A DNA stretch of 64,000 bases from Tetrapyrgos nigripes (Eukaryota; Basidiomycota; Agaricomycetes; Agaricales; Campanellaceae), in contig JAACJM010000162.1 in the NCBI GenBank assembly GCA_013368315.1, positions 62,001 to 126,000 of the forward strand, read 5' to 3'. Shown here one piece after another: positions 40,658 through 52,100 of the stretch. The translations under genes were made by a program, and so were the position numbers. The notes beneath the pieces are model-generated. The model did no database searches, was not told where the DNA came from, and saw nothing but the letters and a program-made list of their open reading frames with translations. Every line of letters begins with the position of its first letter. The first letter of the stretch is position 1.

Positions 40658-41035
40658 TGCATAGCTGCGCTTGTGCTTGGCGCAAAGAACCAGAAAGAGG
40701 TAGAGGAGGCAATCGAAGAGATCCAAGAAGGGTTCGAGAAAGTCGCGGATTGAGATTTTGTCAGCTAGGTATTTTATATGACACCGTCGAGGTGAATTTC
40801 ACTCGGAAAGAACAGTACATTTGAGAGGCGTCGACTCATGCGTCTTTTTGGAGGCCAGACCTAGACCACTGGGTCCGCGCTATCCTAGGGCATGTACGGA
40901 TTCGATCTGGTTTAATACGGGTGCCATAAGGTGCTATACGGTTATCAACTTAGCAATCAGGGTCTTATTTGACTTTTTAGGTCCAAGACCCTGTTTCGTT
41001 CTGCATATTACGAGTCCTATTTATAGGACGAGTCT

Positions 41036-41290
41036 TCAAACTCTGAGCTCAAATGATCGCACTTTTTTGAATCCAGGGAAATATATCCCTTTCTGTCAAT
41101 GTCAACACTGCAGACTTTCACCAAGCATCTTCTCCGCAAATTCTCTGTCCAGTTTTCATCTAGCAATGAACCAGTGCCCAGTCCATGGCCCACATCTAGC
41201 TTTTCAGAGTCAATAATTCGATTGCTTTTTGGGCAGTGGGATGAGGACTCGTACCTGCCGCTGTATACAGTGGCCTGCACTGACATATTA
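41036..41290 (+). repeat. Third copy of the dispersed repeat
   Basis: Same orientation as the copies at 29911-30245, sharing the GAGCTCAAATG head and the GAGGACTCGTACCTGCCGC tail block, with several substitutions and small indels. It sits directly upstream of the decayed DUF6534 copy. Confidence 0.75.
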
Positions 41291-41334
41291 AATGCTTTCA
41301 GTGGCGTTCCTTTCGATTCGACTTCCCACTATTG

Positions 41335-42105
41335 TATACGAGTGTACACGCTGGTCCTGACCAAGGTGAGTGCGCAGCTGGATGATGACCCTTCACTTCA
41401 AGCTGAATTTGCATCTGCATCTGCATAGGCCCATCACTATTTCACGAAATATCCCTTTGATTTGGCCCATTCTTAAAATTACTGTGCTGATTGCGACACG
41501 TTAGTTGCAATTGCTTCTTGTGCTAATCCGTATATCGTGAGTTCTTGTGTCAGATCCAAGTCCGGTGCTCTCACTCATGGCGAATTTGTATATCTGTACT
41601 AGTTCAGTCCTTTCTCAAAGTGAGCCAACGCTGATTTGAATGGTTTGATACTGAATCTCAATCTGCAAACGTTCTATTGATGCGTTTTCAGGAGACCCGC
41701 CACATCTGTTATCATTAGCGCGAAATTAGTACGTTTTGCGCAAATAAATTCCGATATTTCGAGCTTAGTATTGATGGATCACAGGCCAACGCCCTGTCCG
41801 ATGTCTCCAAACTTGCCTGTCAGATGTTCGCGTTGAACATATATCGTAATCTGACCATCTACTATGAGGCTTTTCGGTGAGATATTCCTCTTATTGACTT
41901 GATCTTCAGTGCTCGCAGAATGTTTGTCGTTTGCCAGTGCGTCATTGCCCTCATCAACTTCATAACTTGAACTGTGAGTGTAGAACCAAGTGTACAAGTC
42001 GTTAGGGCTGACATCTGTTGCACTGTAATTGTTAGTTCGGAGTTACCGTCTTCTTTACAATCGGTCTCTTGAAGCATGACTATATTACCTATATAGTCCA
42101 CGTCA
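41335..42105 (+). pseudogene. Decayed DUF6534 copy A
   Basis: The segment aligns with the 5' half of the two later DUF6534 genes: the Tyr-Thr-Leu-Val-Leu exon at about 41345, the exon with the Tyr-Pro-Phe-Asp-Leu segment at about 41430, the helix 4-5 region, and the GTGAGTGTAGA donor at about 41970. It lacks the first exon and everything after helix 5, and carries frame-breaking indels. It ends where an acyl-CoA dehydrogenase fragment begins. Confidence 0.85.
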
Positions 42106-42106
42106 T

Positions 42107-42440
42107 GTAAGTGTTCCCAGTCGGCATCCCTCCCCGTCCTCCCCAGCAAAAATTTGCGCTGCATCAGCAGCACTAGCTTGTGTGTCTCGTTACATTCACT
42201 TTTAAAAACGAAATCCGATTTGCCAGACCTTCTGCCTTCGCCTTGGGATTCCATTCACCCTTGGAATTGTCTCGATTCAATTCTTTCTATCATGTTATGT
42301 AGTGAATTTGCCGCCAATGATGGGTTGAGAGGAGAGTGGGCGGTTCGGCGTGTTGGAGAGAGACCAATTGGAAGCATTGAGAGGTTATGGCGCATTGGAT
42401 TGAAAGGGTCTCAGCGGCAAGGACCCATCTGGGGAAAGAT
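42107..42440 (-). pseudogene. Fragment of the acyl-CoA dehydrogenase gene
   Basis: Homologous to 56888-57262, i.e. exon 4 of the dehydrogenase, in the same (minus) orientation. Several indels, including loss of about 50 bp in the middle, destroy the frame. It is a leftover from the segmental duplication that produced the DUF6534 copies. Confidence 0.88.
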
Positions 42441-42677
42441 GCAGGGGTTACGATTCCTACCCGATTTCAGAACACTCAGAAAGAACAGTAATCATTCAAT
42501 AAAAGCACAGTTGAACATCTTACATTGCCTATCATGTCACAATGCATAGCAGAACCAACCGTATGCAATGTGAGATTTCAACTGTATTCGCTTTTACTTA
42601 GACTATGTAAGGCCTTAGGCGACTGACGCATCGTGGGTCAAACCAAGGGTGCTATGTATATGGTTCTGAGTAGCCCA

Positions 42678-42684
42678 TATAAAA
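42678..42684 (+). promoter_or_regulatory. TATA box of DUF6534 gene B
   Basis: TATAAAA about 140 bp before the start codon. The same element and flanks recur in unit C at 54386. Confidence 0.4.
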
Positions 42685-42825
42685 GCAATTGGCAGGGTCT
42701 TATGTATTGGCATTTGGGACATGGGACGCCGTTTGGTTGTGCATAAATAGTTGGGGAGCAAATGACCTCAGCATTTCTTCCTTCACTTCCACCTACCGTC
42801 TCAAGCAATAGCCAGTGATGAGGAA

Positions 42826-44425
42826 ATGTCGTTCAACGGTGACTTGAACATAGTGCTTGGGTAAATTCGTTGTATTCATCCTTCATATTCTTGAGCACTT
42901 AATGTCGGGCAGGCCATTTGTAATAGGGGCATTTGTCAATTTGATGCTGTACACGCTGGTCCTGGACCAGGTGAGCGAGCAAAGCTAGACTTCACTTCGA
43001 GCTCAAATCGCATCCTGCATAGACCTATCACTATTTCGTAGACTATCCCTTTGATCGGCTCGTTCACAAAATAACTGTGCTGATTGCGGTTCTCTGCGAC
43101 ACGTTAGTAACAATCTCTGCCTGCGCCAATGTGTACATTGTGAGTCTTGTGTCGGATCCGAGTCCGGTGCTCTCACTGATCAAAGCGAACTTTGTAGTTC
43201 TCGGTCTTTACTCAAAGTAAGTCAACGATCTGAATGACTTGATTGTACTAGTCTCAGGCTGAATCTTATGGATGTGTTTTCAGGAGACCCGTCACTTCTG
43301 TTATCATTAGGGCTAAATTGGTACGCTTTGCACAAAGGAATTTTGATCTTTCGAACAAGTTGTTGATCAACCTTACGCTCTCCAGGCCAATGCCCTTGTT
43401 TGTTGGTTCGTCTGGTATCTCGACCGTTGTCTGTCAGAGCTTTATGTTGCACCGATATTGTAATCTGTGCGTCTTTACATGAGATTCTTCGGTGAAATAC
43501 TCTTAATTGGTTTTTTTCAGTACTAAAAGAAAACTCGTTGCTGGCGCAATTGGCTTCATTATCTTGATAACTGTGAGTGTAGAGCCAGGTGTACAGTCGT
43601 TAGCGCTGACCTTGGTTACGCTGCAATTGTTAGTTTGGAGGTTCCGTCTACATTACAGCCAGTATCTCGATCCACTCCTATAATGCCAAAATCATTCATC
43701 CCATGTAAGTGTCATTATTAGTTGTATCAAAAGCTATGATTTTTTTCGTCTGAACATCAAAATTGAATGCAGAGTCACCATTCGGACAATATCATCTGTG
43801 ATGGCAGATGTATCCCTCGCAATGGCGCTGGTGGTACATTACGTGCAAGCTGGTCATGGCGTCGAGTCCAGGTCATCGAAAAGGTCAGTACTGGCTTTAT
43901 TTATTTCCCTTTGGTTTTGGATCCGAGTCATCTCTCAAACTTGTTTATAGGCTCATTCATCGCCTCTGTGCCTTAGCCCTCAGAGCAAGCTTTTTCACGG
44001 CGTTAATTTCGATTACAGCGCTGGTTTTTTGGGCAGCTATGAAACATAGTTATGGTAAATGTCTTGTACTCACTCTGCCTGATTTCTCGAGCCTAAAAAT
44101 TCATCTTATAGTTTACATCATATTCTCTTACTGCATCGGTCCCAGCTACTCCCTGACCCTCTTACACAATCTCAACATCAGAAAAGATCTTCGACTCATT
44201 CAAGGCAGCACTGCAGTGACTGCACGCACGAATACTGATAGAACCTGGGTTGAAGGAATCAACCATAGTAGTGCTCACAGGGTTCGTACTGAAGAGACAA
44301 TGCCGGTAAATTCAAATTTCGAAGCAGAACCTGGGCTTGATTGCGAGAGCGCGAGCGACAGTTCGAGGAATGATAGACTATCGAATTGGACTATGAGTTT
44401 CGTCAGTGTGAATCAAGAGGAATAG
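42826..44425 (+). CDS. DUF6534-type membrane protein, copy B
   Basis: Supported exons are 42826-42860, 42913-42970, 43023-43139, one ending at 43320 whose start I could not fix, 43386-43466, 43521-43572, 43634-43704, 43773-43883, 43951-44054 and 44112-44425. The protein has seven hydrophobic segments. Family markers are Leu-Tyr-Thr-Leu-Val-Leu-Asp-Gln in helix 1, an Asn-Trp-Pro-Met-Pro-Leu junction before helix 4, Ala-Asp-Val-Ser-Leu-Ala-Met-Ala-Leu in helix 6, and a Tyr-Ser-Leu-Thr-Leu-Leu-His-Asn-Leu-Asn end of helix 7, followed by a Ser/Asn/Glu-rich cytoplasmic tail. The function of the family is unknown. It is nearly identical to copy C, 11.7 kb away. Confidence 0.82.
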
Positions 44426-45867
44426 TACAGCCGGTGCAACGACTATCGTTGAGAGTCGAGTTACCAGATGCTCCGGTGTGCAGCATCGACCAGTCATGAC
44501 TTCTCGAGGCATCCATTCTTTTCCAATCATAAATATACATAGTGTAGTACTCGTAAGCATACATGTTGCAATTGTACAAGAGCTTCAATCAAAGGAGGTT
44601 ACGATTCCTACCCGATTTCAGAACGGGGCCTAAGTTAACTCAGAACAGTAAGCACAGTTGAACATCTTACATTGCATATCATGTCACAATGCATAGCAGA
44701 ACCAACCGTAGGCAATGTGAGATTTCTATGACAGCATTTTTCGGACAAAAATACCTTTCTCAGGTTACGTCAGGCTGAGTTGAGAGTCGTGAGTTATATT
44801 AGCTCCCCGACATATGCGTGGTCTGGATCCGACAGATACCAAATGACCGTCCTCAGTAATGCCAAAGCTATGCATGTCAGAGCTCAGGTCGATGTAAGTC
44901 AGCTCTCAGACTGGTCTCTTCCAATGCTATCCCCACGACTGGAAGTGTTGTGGAGGGGAAGTCATCAGGAAAAGCCTCAGAGGCATCTTCATGCAAAAGT
45001 AGCATAATCATGCATTTTTGGAATAAATATGCATAATGATGTATAATCTATACTACATGTTGCATACTTTCTGTATCGTATTGTATAATTATGTACTAGG
45101 TGCATCCTCATGTACTCTGTTGCATAAAAGAGGCACAATGTTGTCCCAAAAAGTCATAGATGTACTCACAGACAAACGGCCAAAATTTACTTGAATTGTG
45201 GTTTTTGGGCATGTTCATTCTGCAAGATATTACATCCAACAAATTGCCAGCTAAACCAAGCCCAGGCCACTCTTAGATTTGCCAAAGCCTGGACTAAGTA
45301 TGTAGGAGGCATTTAGTCAACGCTCAAAGGATATAATTTGGCGTGCGTGTTAATGTGATTGATGAGTCACGATATTAAGGCCCCCCGGAAGTCGTAGGCA
45401 TGCGTAAGAGGAGGTACATTGTTGACGAGTCACCGGAAGCCGCTCCCGAATCTCAGATCACGTGACTTCGCCCTTTGAGGCCTAGTGTCGAAGCAGAGAG
45501 GAGATAGAAGATCAAGTTGACCGGTATAGCCAAGGTAGCACCTCATTTTTGTACTCAATGCGGCACATCATAGAGCTTTGAATGACCATTATCTCAACCT
45601 AGATCTCCAACCATACTGTTACAAATGAGTACGCGTTAGTACGAATGTCGTACCCAGGAGTCCACACGAGATAGTGGAAACGACTTGTATTAACTACAGT
45701 ACCTGTTACAAATGAGTATGTGTTAGTACGAATGTCATACTGTAGTAAATATAGAAGAATCAATCAGTAACAAAGTAGGAATGAATAGTAAGATGAATAC
45801 ACACCCCAGGAGTCCACACGAGATAGTGGAAACGACTGGGGTGTCGGATACGAAAAGTATAGGTATA

Positions 45868-45895
45868 CAGTATTTCACCACTGAGCGATACACCA
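45868..45895. repeat. pogo terminal inverted repeat, left
   Basis: Perfect inverted match to 48828-48855. Confidence 0.95.
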
Positions 45896-46132
45896 AAAAC
45901 GAACACGTCATGGCACAGCGGTTTGAGAGCAAATATACAGGAGTTAAGGACATTATAAGGTACTCTACTATCGAAAGTATATACATGTAAAATTACTAGT
46001 GATTATGGTATGTATGTTGGGAGATATGCGTAGTGCGAGTAAGAAACCACAAAACTGGCTTTTCTGGGTCACTGATACACCTGTCATGTCGGGTCACAAG
46101 TATGTGTGACAGGCGTCACACCCAGTAGTTCA

Positions 46133-48515
46133 TCAGTCGTCGTCGTCGTCGCTGGACAGCTCATCCTCGTTAACAACTATCTCTTCATAGCCATCATCAG
46201 GCTCTGGTACTTTCTTGATTTTCGGCCTGGGAACTGCTGGTTCCAGTGCATATTCTGCATCCTTTGCCTTCGGCTTTGGATGACTCTGTTCCCAGTCTTT
46301 CAGCTTCACTCATTGACTTTTTGCATCAGCTCTCTCCTTCTTCCACTCCAAAACAGCCTCATTAAGTGCTTCCTTTCGCTTCTCATTTCTTCCCTTCCTT
46401 TCCCCTTCTTCCTGCTCCCAAATCACAATTTCCTGAGCCTGCTTCTCCTTTGCTGCCTTCCTTTCTCTTTTCTTCTGTTCTTCTTCCTTCTGTGCCTCTT
46501 CGTGTTCCACAACCTTTTTAAAATGCTCATCACCAGTCATAAGGACAGGCAATCCTTCACTTGCAAGCCATCCTTTTTTTCATTTTCCTCTCTCCTCCTT
46601 CGCCAACAGTTTCTTGTGCAACTGACCACAATACATTTGTTGCAGCACACCAGTAGCCTGCGTTTGCAGTGCTTGTTCCTTGTAGGCCTTGGATTTTCCA
46701 TGGATAACCAGTATGGCATCCCTCAGCTCCTTCTCTGCATTTGTCACTGGCTCTCACTCCAAGAGTTTTGCAATATTCCCTGTTGGACGTAACTTCACAG
46801 GAGAAATAGTAGCTGTTCGAAGTTCAGGTGGCTCTGCTGATGGTTTGATAGGGGAGGATGAGACGAGAAAACCGAGTTCTGAATCACGGAGCTCAGAGAC
46901 GGCGGATCGCACTCGACGATGGCGGTTGGGGGAAATGAATTGGCTGCGGCTTGATGAAGGTGCATCCTCCTCCAGCTCTTCTTCCATCTCACTTCTTTCC
47001 TCTATGGCAGGTAGAGGCTGTATCGCGTCTATCATCAAGTCTCACATGATCTTCACAGGAGCTGATGGTTCTATGGGGGTAAAGGCTTTCCATGACGTGT
47101 CCTTGCTTGGTGCCAGCATGTCCTCGGTAATGACAGTAGGGTCCACTGGCCATAATCCTGTCTTTCGAAATCCCGTTTTCACAAGGTCTTCAGTGACTGA
47201 GCCCAGCTGTGCCCGGCCCCATATCAACGCAAATGTATCCTTGTTGAGTTGTTCTCCCGTCTCTCTATAATGCTTGTTACGTTCTTCACCAAATGCTTTC
47301 TTCAAGGGACTGAAGACGACAACATCGAGAGCCGAGTAGATGTGAGTACCATGGGCAACATATGCAGGAACATGAATATGATTTTTTCGGCAGTACTTCA
47401 GGAATGCTTGGGAACAGTGGGAAACATGGCTGTCAACAGTAAGAGAGCGGTAGTGTCCATTTGCTTTTGCGCGTGTGTGAAGGTCGAAGTGTTTTGCCCA
47501 AGCAATGCCAATCTGGTTAGTGACCCAACCTTTCTTGGAGTATCCGACACTAAATCCATCAGCATATGTCAGACTGTGATTGGATAGGACACAAGTACCT
47601 TGCGTTAGCTGGATTTCCATCAAGCCACGACATGCCATAAGCTTTGGCCTTGAAAATGATGATTGGTGGCACAACTGTTCCATCTGCACAGATACAGAAA
47701 ATGATTGTCGTTATTTCCCTTCCTCCCCCTCTATTTTGGTACTGCATCTTCTTTCCTTTCCTTCCAATAACCTTCTTTCGTACTCCACTTTGCTCTGTCA
47801 CTCCGATCTCATCCATGGTATAGACATTTTTTGGATCCAGTGGCTCTCCATCATTTCCAGACTCTGCCAGATTACCAATGATACGAAAATAAAGTTTGTT
47901 GTTCGCAGGGTTCACAGCTTGTCCATGGAGAGTATCTAGTGCAGTGGCATGGTATATATGGAGGCGGTTGGAGTGCTTTTCGATGAAACGAGCAGGCCAG
48001 TTCTTGCCGACACCTGGAAAAGTTGGTAATCGTGCCTTGATTATCTCGTTTGCGTGCTCTGCAAGACGTGCCTGATCTAGAGGGTGCCCCCATTCCGCAC
48101 ATTCTATTGCAAACTCGATAATCTGGTCAGTCTCTGCTGCATTAATCCAGCTCTTGGCTGCATTGGACTCCGCATGGAGAACGCGACCATTGACCATGGC
48201 ACAAAGTGTAGCATGGCTCAAGGGTATGTTTACACCAGTTTCCTGACGATACTCAGCAGAAATCTGGGTACAGACAGTTCGGAAACCTGCAGGTGATTTC
48301 TCACCAGTTTGACCTTGCAGTTCCTGGTAGCGAGCAAGGGCACGGATGTAAAGCTTGTTCTTCTCTTCTGTGTCATTTTGTGCACGTTTGGCGCATGCCA
48401 GCCCATTCAAAGGAGAAGAAGTCAAGAAGCAGGCCAAAAAAGTCGTGTTGGCCTTGTGTGACATGTGACATGAACTGTTAGCGTGACTTGTCACAGCTAA
48501 CTCCGACAGACACAT
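46133..48515 (-). pseudogene. pogo/Fot1 transposase (CENP-B-type HTH plus DDE), nearly complete
   Basis: The minus-strand frame from 48515 has a psq-like helix-turn-helix, then a Tc5/CENP-B DNA-binding segment. The DDE domain follows with Thr-Met-Asp-Glu, a second Asp in Thr-Val-Asp-Ser-His, and a third in Ser-Ala-Leu-Asp-Val. A 49-bp intron (47598-47550) joins the two halves in phase. The tail is acidic and coiled-coil (Glu/Lys/Arg-rich, 46310-47038) and would end in a poly-Asp run at 46133. A stop after 47042 may be spliced out using the GTGAGA that overlaps it. Another in-frame TGA at 46310-46312 could be a decayed CGA codon. Whether the enzyme is active is doubtful. Confidence 0.85.
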
Positions 48516-48827
48516 TTTGGGCTTCTACCAGGGCTATTGGCAGACTACGCAACCTGGATGCCTGTGGTACACTACTAGAATGCCTCCTGTTTCAAAATAT
48601 CTACTTGATATGAGCCTGCCCACTCTCGTTCTCTTACAATCTGCAAGATATATTTTTGGATCTGTACGTAAATTTAACGAAATCAGCCCTCCTTAAGCAG
48701 TCTACCAGGGAACGGACAGTTTGAAGTGGTACGACTATGTCTCTCAGCTATACATACATATATGAGACCTTGTTTGAGCCCTGGGTAGCCTCAGTCACAA
48801 AATAAACTACAGTGTATCAGTGAGTGG

Positions 48828-48855
48828 TGGTGTATCGCTCAGTGGTGAAATACTG
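48828..48855. repeat. pogo terminal inverted repeat, right
   Basis: Perfect inverted match to 45868-45895. Confidence 0.95.
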
Positions 48856-49010
48856 TAAGTGAGGCGGGTGTTGAACCCGGATCAGTGTGCCTTGGAGCAT
48901 GATGGTTAAAGGAATTAACAGGGAACAGGATACAGGAAAATAGATAGTTAGAGAGACAGATATTAACAGAAAAGGAAATAGCCCCTGTCTGGGGACTCTT
49001 ATTCTCGACA

Positions 49011-49018
49011 CTCCCCCT
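49011..49018 (-). other. Copia polypurine tract
   Basis: On the minus strand the sequence just before the 3' LTR is CAGGGGGAG, the expected position for plus-strand priming. Confidence 0.7.
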
Positions 49019-49169
49019 GAGGCCCTAGACTCTTCTACCCAACTGTAAGGCCCAATCCTTTCACCAACTTCTCGAACAATGGCCTACTCAAGGATTTCGT
49101 CATGATGTCTGCAAGGTTCTCCCCAGATGGAATATATCAAAACTCCAACTCCCCCTCATGCACAGCATC

Positions 49170-52100
49170 TCATATCCAAGCCCATGCAGTGTCGAAATGC
49201 TTTGTCGTGGCTTCAGTGAGAGCAATAGAGCTGGTATTGTCAACATTGATAATGAAAGGGTAATCTCTTCTCATTTCGACCCCATTCAACCACTTCCACA
49301 TCCACTCTGCTTGTTTTCCCACATGTACCATAGAGAGATACTCCGCCTCAGTCATAGACAATGCCACGACCCTTTGTTTAGATGACGACCATGACACCGC
49401 TCCCCCTGCGACCAAGAACACATAACCCATCGTAGATTTCTGAGTCATGAGGCCATTCTCTTCTTTGATATCAGAATGAGATGTGTCAGCAAAGCCAATG
49501 GGCTTAATCCCATCTGGTATGTCCAAGTTCTGGTGGTGTCGGTATGTGATCTGGTGACTCACAGTCGTCTTGAGGTACGCAAGTAAATGGAGAGCTGATG
49601 CCCAGTGACTACATAGGTCTGGGGTCACTGGAATATCTCTGCAGTAACGAGACGGCGAATGCAATATCCGGACGAGTTCCTTGACAGACATGGTTGAGAG
49701 CACTGACCAAGCTATAATAATTCTTGTCCATCATGAAGAGTTTATCGGCAGTAGGGATAGGTTGGGGTTGACTATCGATGAACTCGATACCTGGAGATAG
49801 TGGTGTATATTTTGGTGCGCAGTCCGTCATTCCAAATTTCTCCAATGTCTTCTTGATCAGTGGACGTTGATGAAGTGAGATGTCTTTGGTGTCTTTGTAA
49901 AGGTGAACTGTCATACCCAACACCACGTCTGGTTCCCCATAATCTCTGAACTCAAACTGCTCAGCAATCTCCTTTCGTGCCCTCTTCCCATCCTCTTCTG
50001 TCGTCGAAACTCCAGTCACATCATCTGTATAAGTAACGGTAATGGTACTACCCAGAGGTGTGTGTCGGTATCGGACACATGGATCTGCAGGGTTTGCTTT
50101 GAAGCCCATCTCGCGATATCGTTTATCTAGGAGCTTGTACCAGTTGTTCCCTGCATCCATCGAGCCATATATATTGATGTTCATGAGAAGTACAGTTTTG
50201 TTCCCGTCGCGAAGGGAGTAACGGTGGTGGAACCCATCTGGTAATGTCAGGTAATTGATCCCTTGTGGTTTTGCATTGAGGTATGTGCCAGTGAAATCCC
50301 CTGACCACAGATCCAAACCCTCATACGCCGCAATTGCAATAGCAAAATGTTCTGATTTGTACCTAGCCACGATGGCCCAGGTGTCATCGTAATGCACTCC
50401 TTTGACCTGATCATATCCCCTCACGACTAGTCGAGCCCGACGTTCGGTAATCTTCCCATTCCCGTCCAATCTAAGGGCATACACCCATTGAGTAGTGATG
50501 ATCTTCGCGTCTTTTGGCTTTGGAACGGGGGTAAAAGCTTTGCGGGAATCCAACTTCGCTAACTCCTTCTCCATAGGAGCCATCCACAGATCAGGTCGCT
50601 TCATTGCTTCTGCGTATGAGTTTGGGACCCACGTATTTCTGGGTTCGATGACAGGCTCGATGCTTGTCATAAGAGCAGTAGGTGTGTCTTCCTCGTCAAA
50701 CTCTGGAAGTAACTCTACATCACCCTCATCATCCTTTGCCCATTCCTCACCTTTGTTCTGTGCTTCGCTTTCTCACTCTTCATACTCCTTGGATTTAATA
50801 AAATCTTGGGTAAGGTTCCGGCTATGAGTAGATGACCGAGTGGGGACTGTTCCCCATATCTCAGCCTGAGTACGGTGGTTACGCTTTTGTTGTGGGGGAT
50901 TGGGAACTGGTTGGTGTTCGATGTTGGTTGCAGGGGATGGAGTTAGTGAGAGCAATGGGCTTAACGAGGTCAGGTCAGAATTTGTCGGTTCGGAAGTGAT
51001 CGGTAGTCGATCGTTCTGAGGGTCAGATTTTGCTAAAAATAACAAGTCTTCTCCCTCCCCCTCAAACGCCGAAATCCAATGACCATCAGACTTCTCGAAC
51101 ACCATGTCACTAGTGCAGTGTAGGTTGTTACTCTCCCACTGTTTCACCACATAAACCTTCCTCCCATCGTACCCCACCATCTGGCATTTAAAGCCTCTCG
51201 CATCCAGTTTTCCCCTCCCAGATTTTGCAGGGATATGTGCAAAGCCCACACTACTGAATGGAACCAAGTGAGACACATTCTGTCGTTGTCCGGAATACCT
51301 CTCCTCAGGTACGATCCCTCTTGAGGTTGGCATTAGATTCTTGACGTAGATGTAGGTCCCCATTGCTTGCGCCCACCATTTTGCAGATAGGTTTGTGTCG
51401 AAGAGCATAGCGCAGGTGGCATTCAACATAGCTCCAATCCCTCGTTCAGCTCTTCCATTGGAAGGAGATGTATAGGGAGCTGTGAATTCATGGACGATAC
51501 CATGTTTCATTACCCACTCTTGGAATGCATGCGACCTCCACTCGGGTGTGTTATCCGTTTGAATCCTCTTCAACTTCTTCCCTGTTTGCGTTTCCACAGT
51601 AGATCTCCGTACATCAAGCTTTTCAATCAGGGTATTTGCCGTACGATCCTTCATGAAGTCTACCATATCTCTCGACGTTCCTGCATCCATCCTGAATAAT
51701 GCGTACAGGTGGCCACCAACCGAGATGACTTGCGCAGGCCCCCATACGTCCAGATACCATCAAAAATTTGCTTCAGTGACAATCTCCGAGCTCTCGTGGT
51801 GAGTCTGCTTGTCTGTATGAGCACGCCTGCAGTCCTCACATGTTCCCATCTTTTTCCTAGCCCCTTTAATCTCTGGTATCCCGTCAACAAGCTCATGGGC
51901 CATCTCGATTCGATTCTCTCTGGCATAATGTGGCCACTCGCTCAGTGCAAGTATCGGATGTCTGCAGGTAGTTGAGCAGTTAGAGCAGTGTTCGTGGTGG
52001 CAGGGACGAGTTTCACGTCTATAACATAGACGCCACCGCACAAGAGTGCCTCGACAACGTCTTTCCCGCTTGGTTCTCTGAACAACATCCATCCCTTCCC

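Larger units (their letters stand above)
42447..44596. repeat. Tandem duplication unit B
   Basis: This unit begins at a GGTTACGATTCCTACCCGAT segment that recurs at 44599 and contains the upstream region, gene B and its 3' flank. The next unit starts at 44597 and continues, after the nested transposons, at 54273. In unit B the AGATTTC site that carries the insertion in the next unit is uninterrupted (42573-42579). Confidence 0.85.
45868..48855 (-). mobile_element. pogo/Fot1-type DNA transposon
   Basis: The 28-bp terminal inverted repeats (45868-45895 and 48828-48855) are perfect and begin CAGTATTTCACCACTGAGCG. TA is duplicated at 45866-45867 and 48856-48857. The element is 2,988 bp and codes on the minus strand for a DDE transposase. 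It is inserted in the Copia 3' LTR, so it is younger than the Copia insertion. Confidence 0.95.
45617..49010 (-). repeat. 3' LTR of the Copia element, split by pogo
   Basis: The LTR consists of 45617-45867 plus 48858-49010, 404 bp after removal of the pogo element and one TA. Compared with the other LTR I count 13 differences, all transitions. Confidence 0.93.

Noticed and set aside
43222..43452. Minus-strand ORFs within DUF6534 copies B and C (also 54935-55165)
   Set aside because: They are antisense shadows of conserved plus-strand exons and are kept open by those exons.
46106..46792. 228-codon plus-strand ORF, Leu/Phe-rich, looking like a membrane protein
   Set aside because: It is the complement of the Lys/Glu-rich tail of the pogo transposase, which has the better family support.
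48866..48890. tRNA T-arm-like sequence (GGTGTTGAACCCGG) in the Copia LTR
   Set aside because: No matching acceptor, D or anticodon arms can be drawn around it, and it lies inside an LTR whose ends are fixed.
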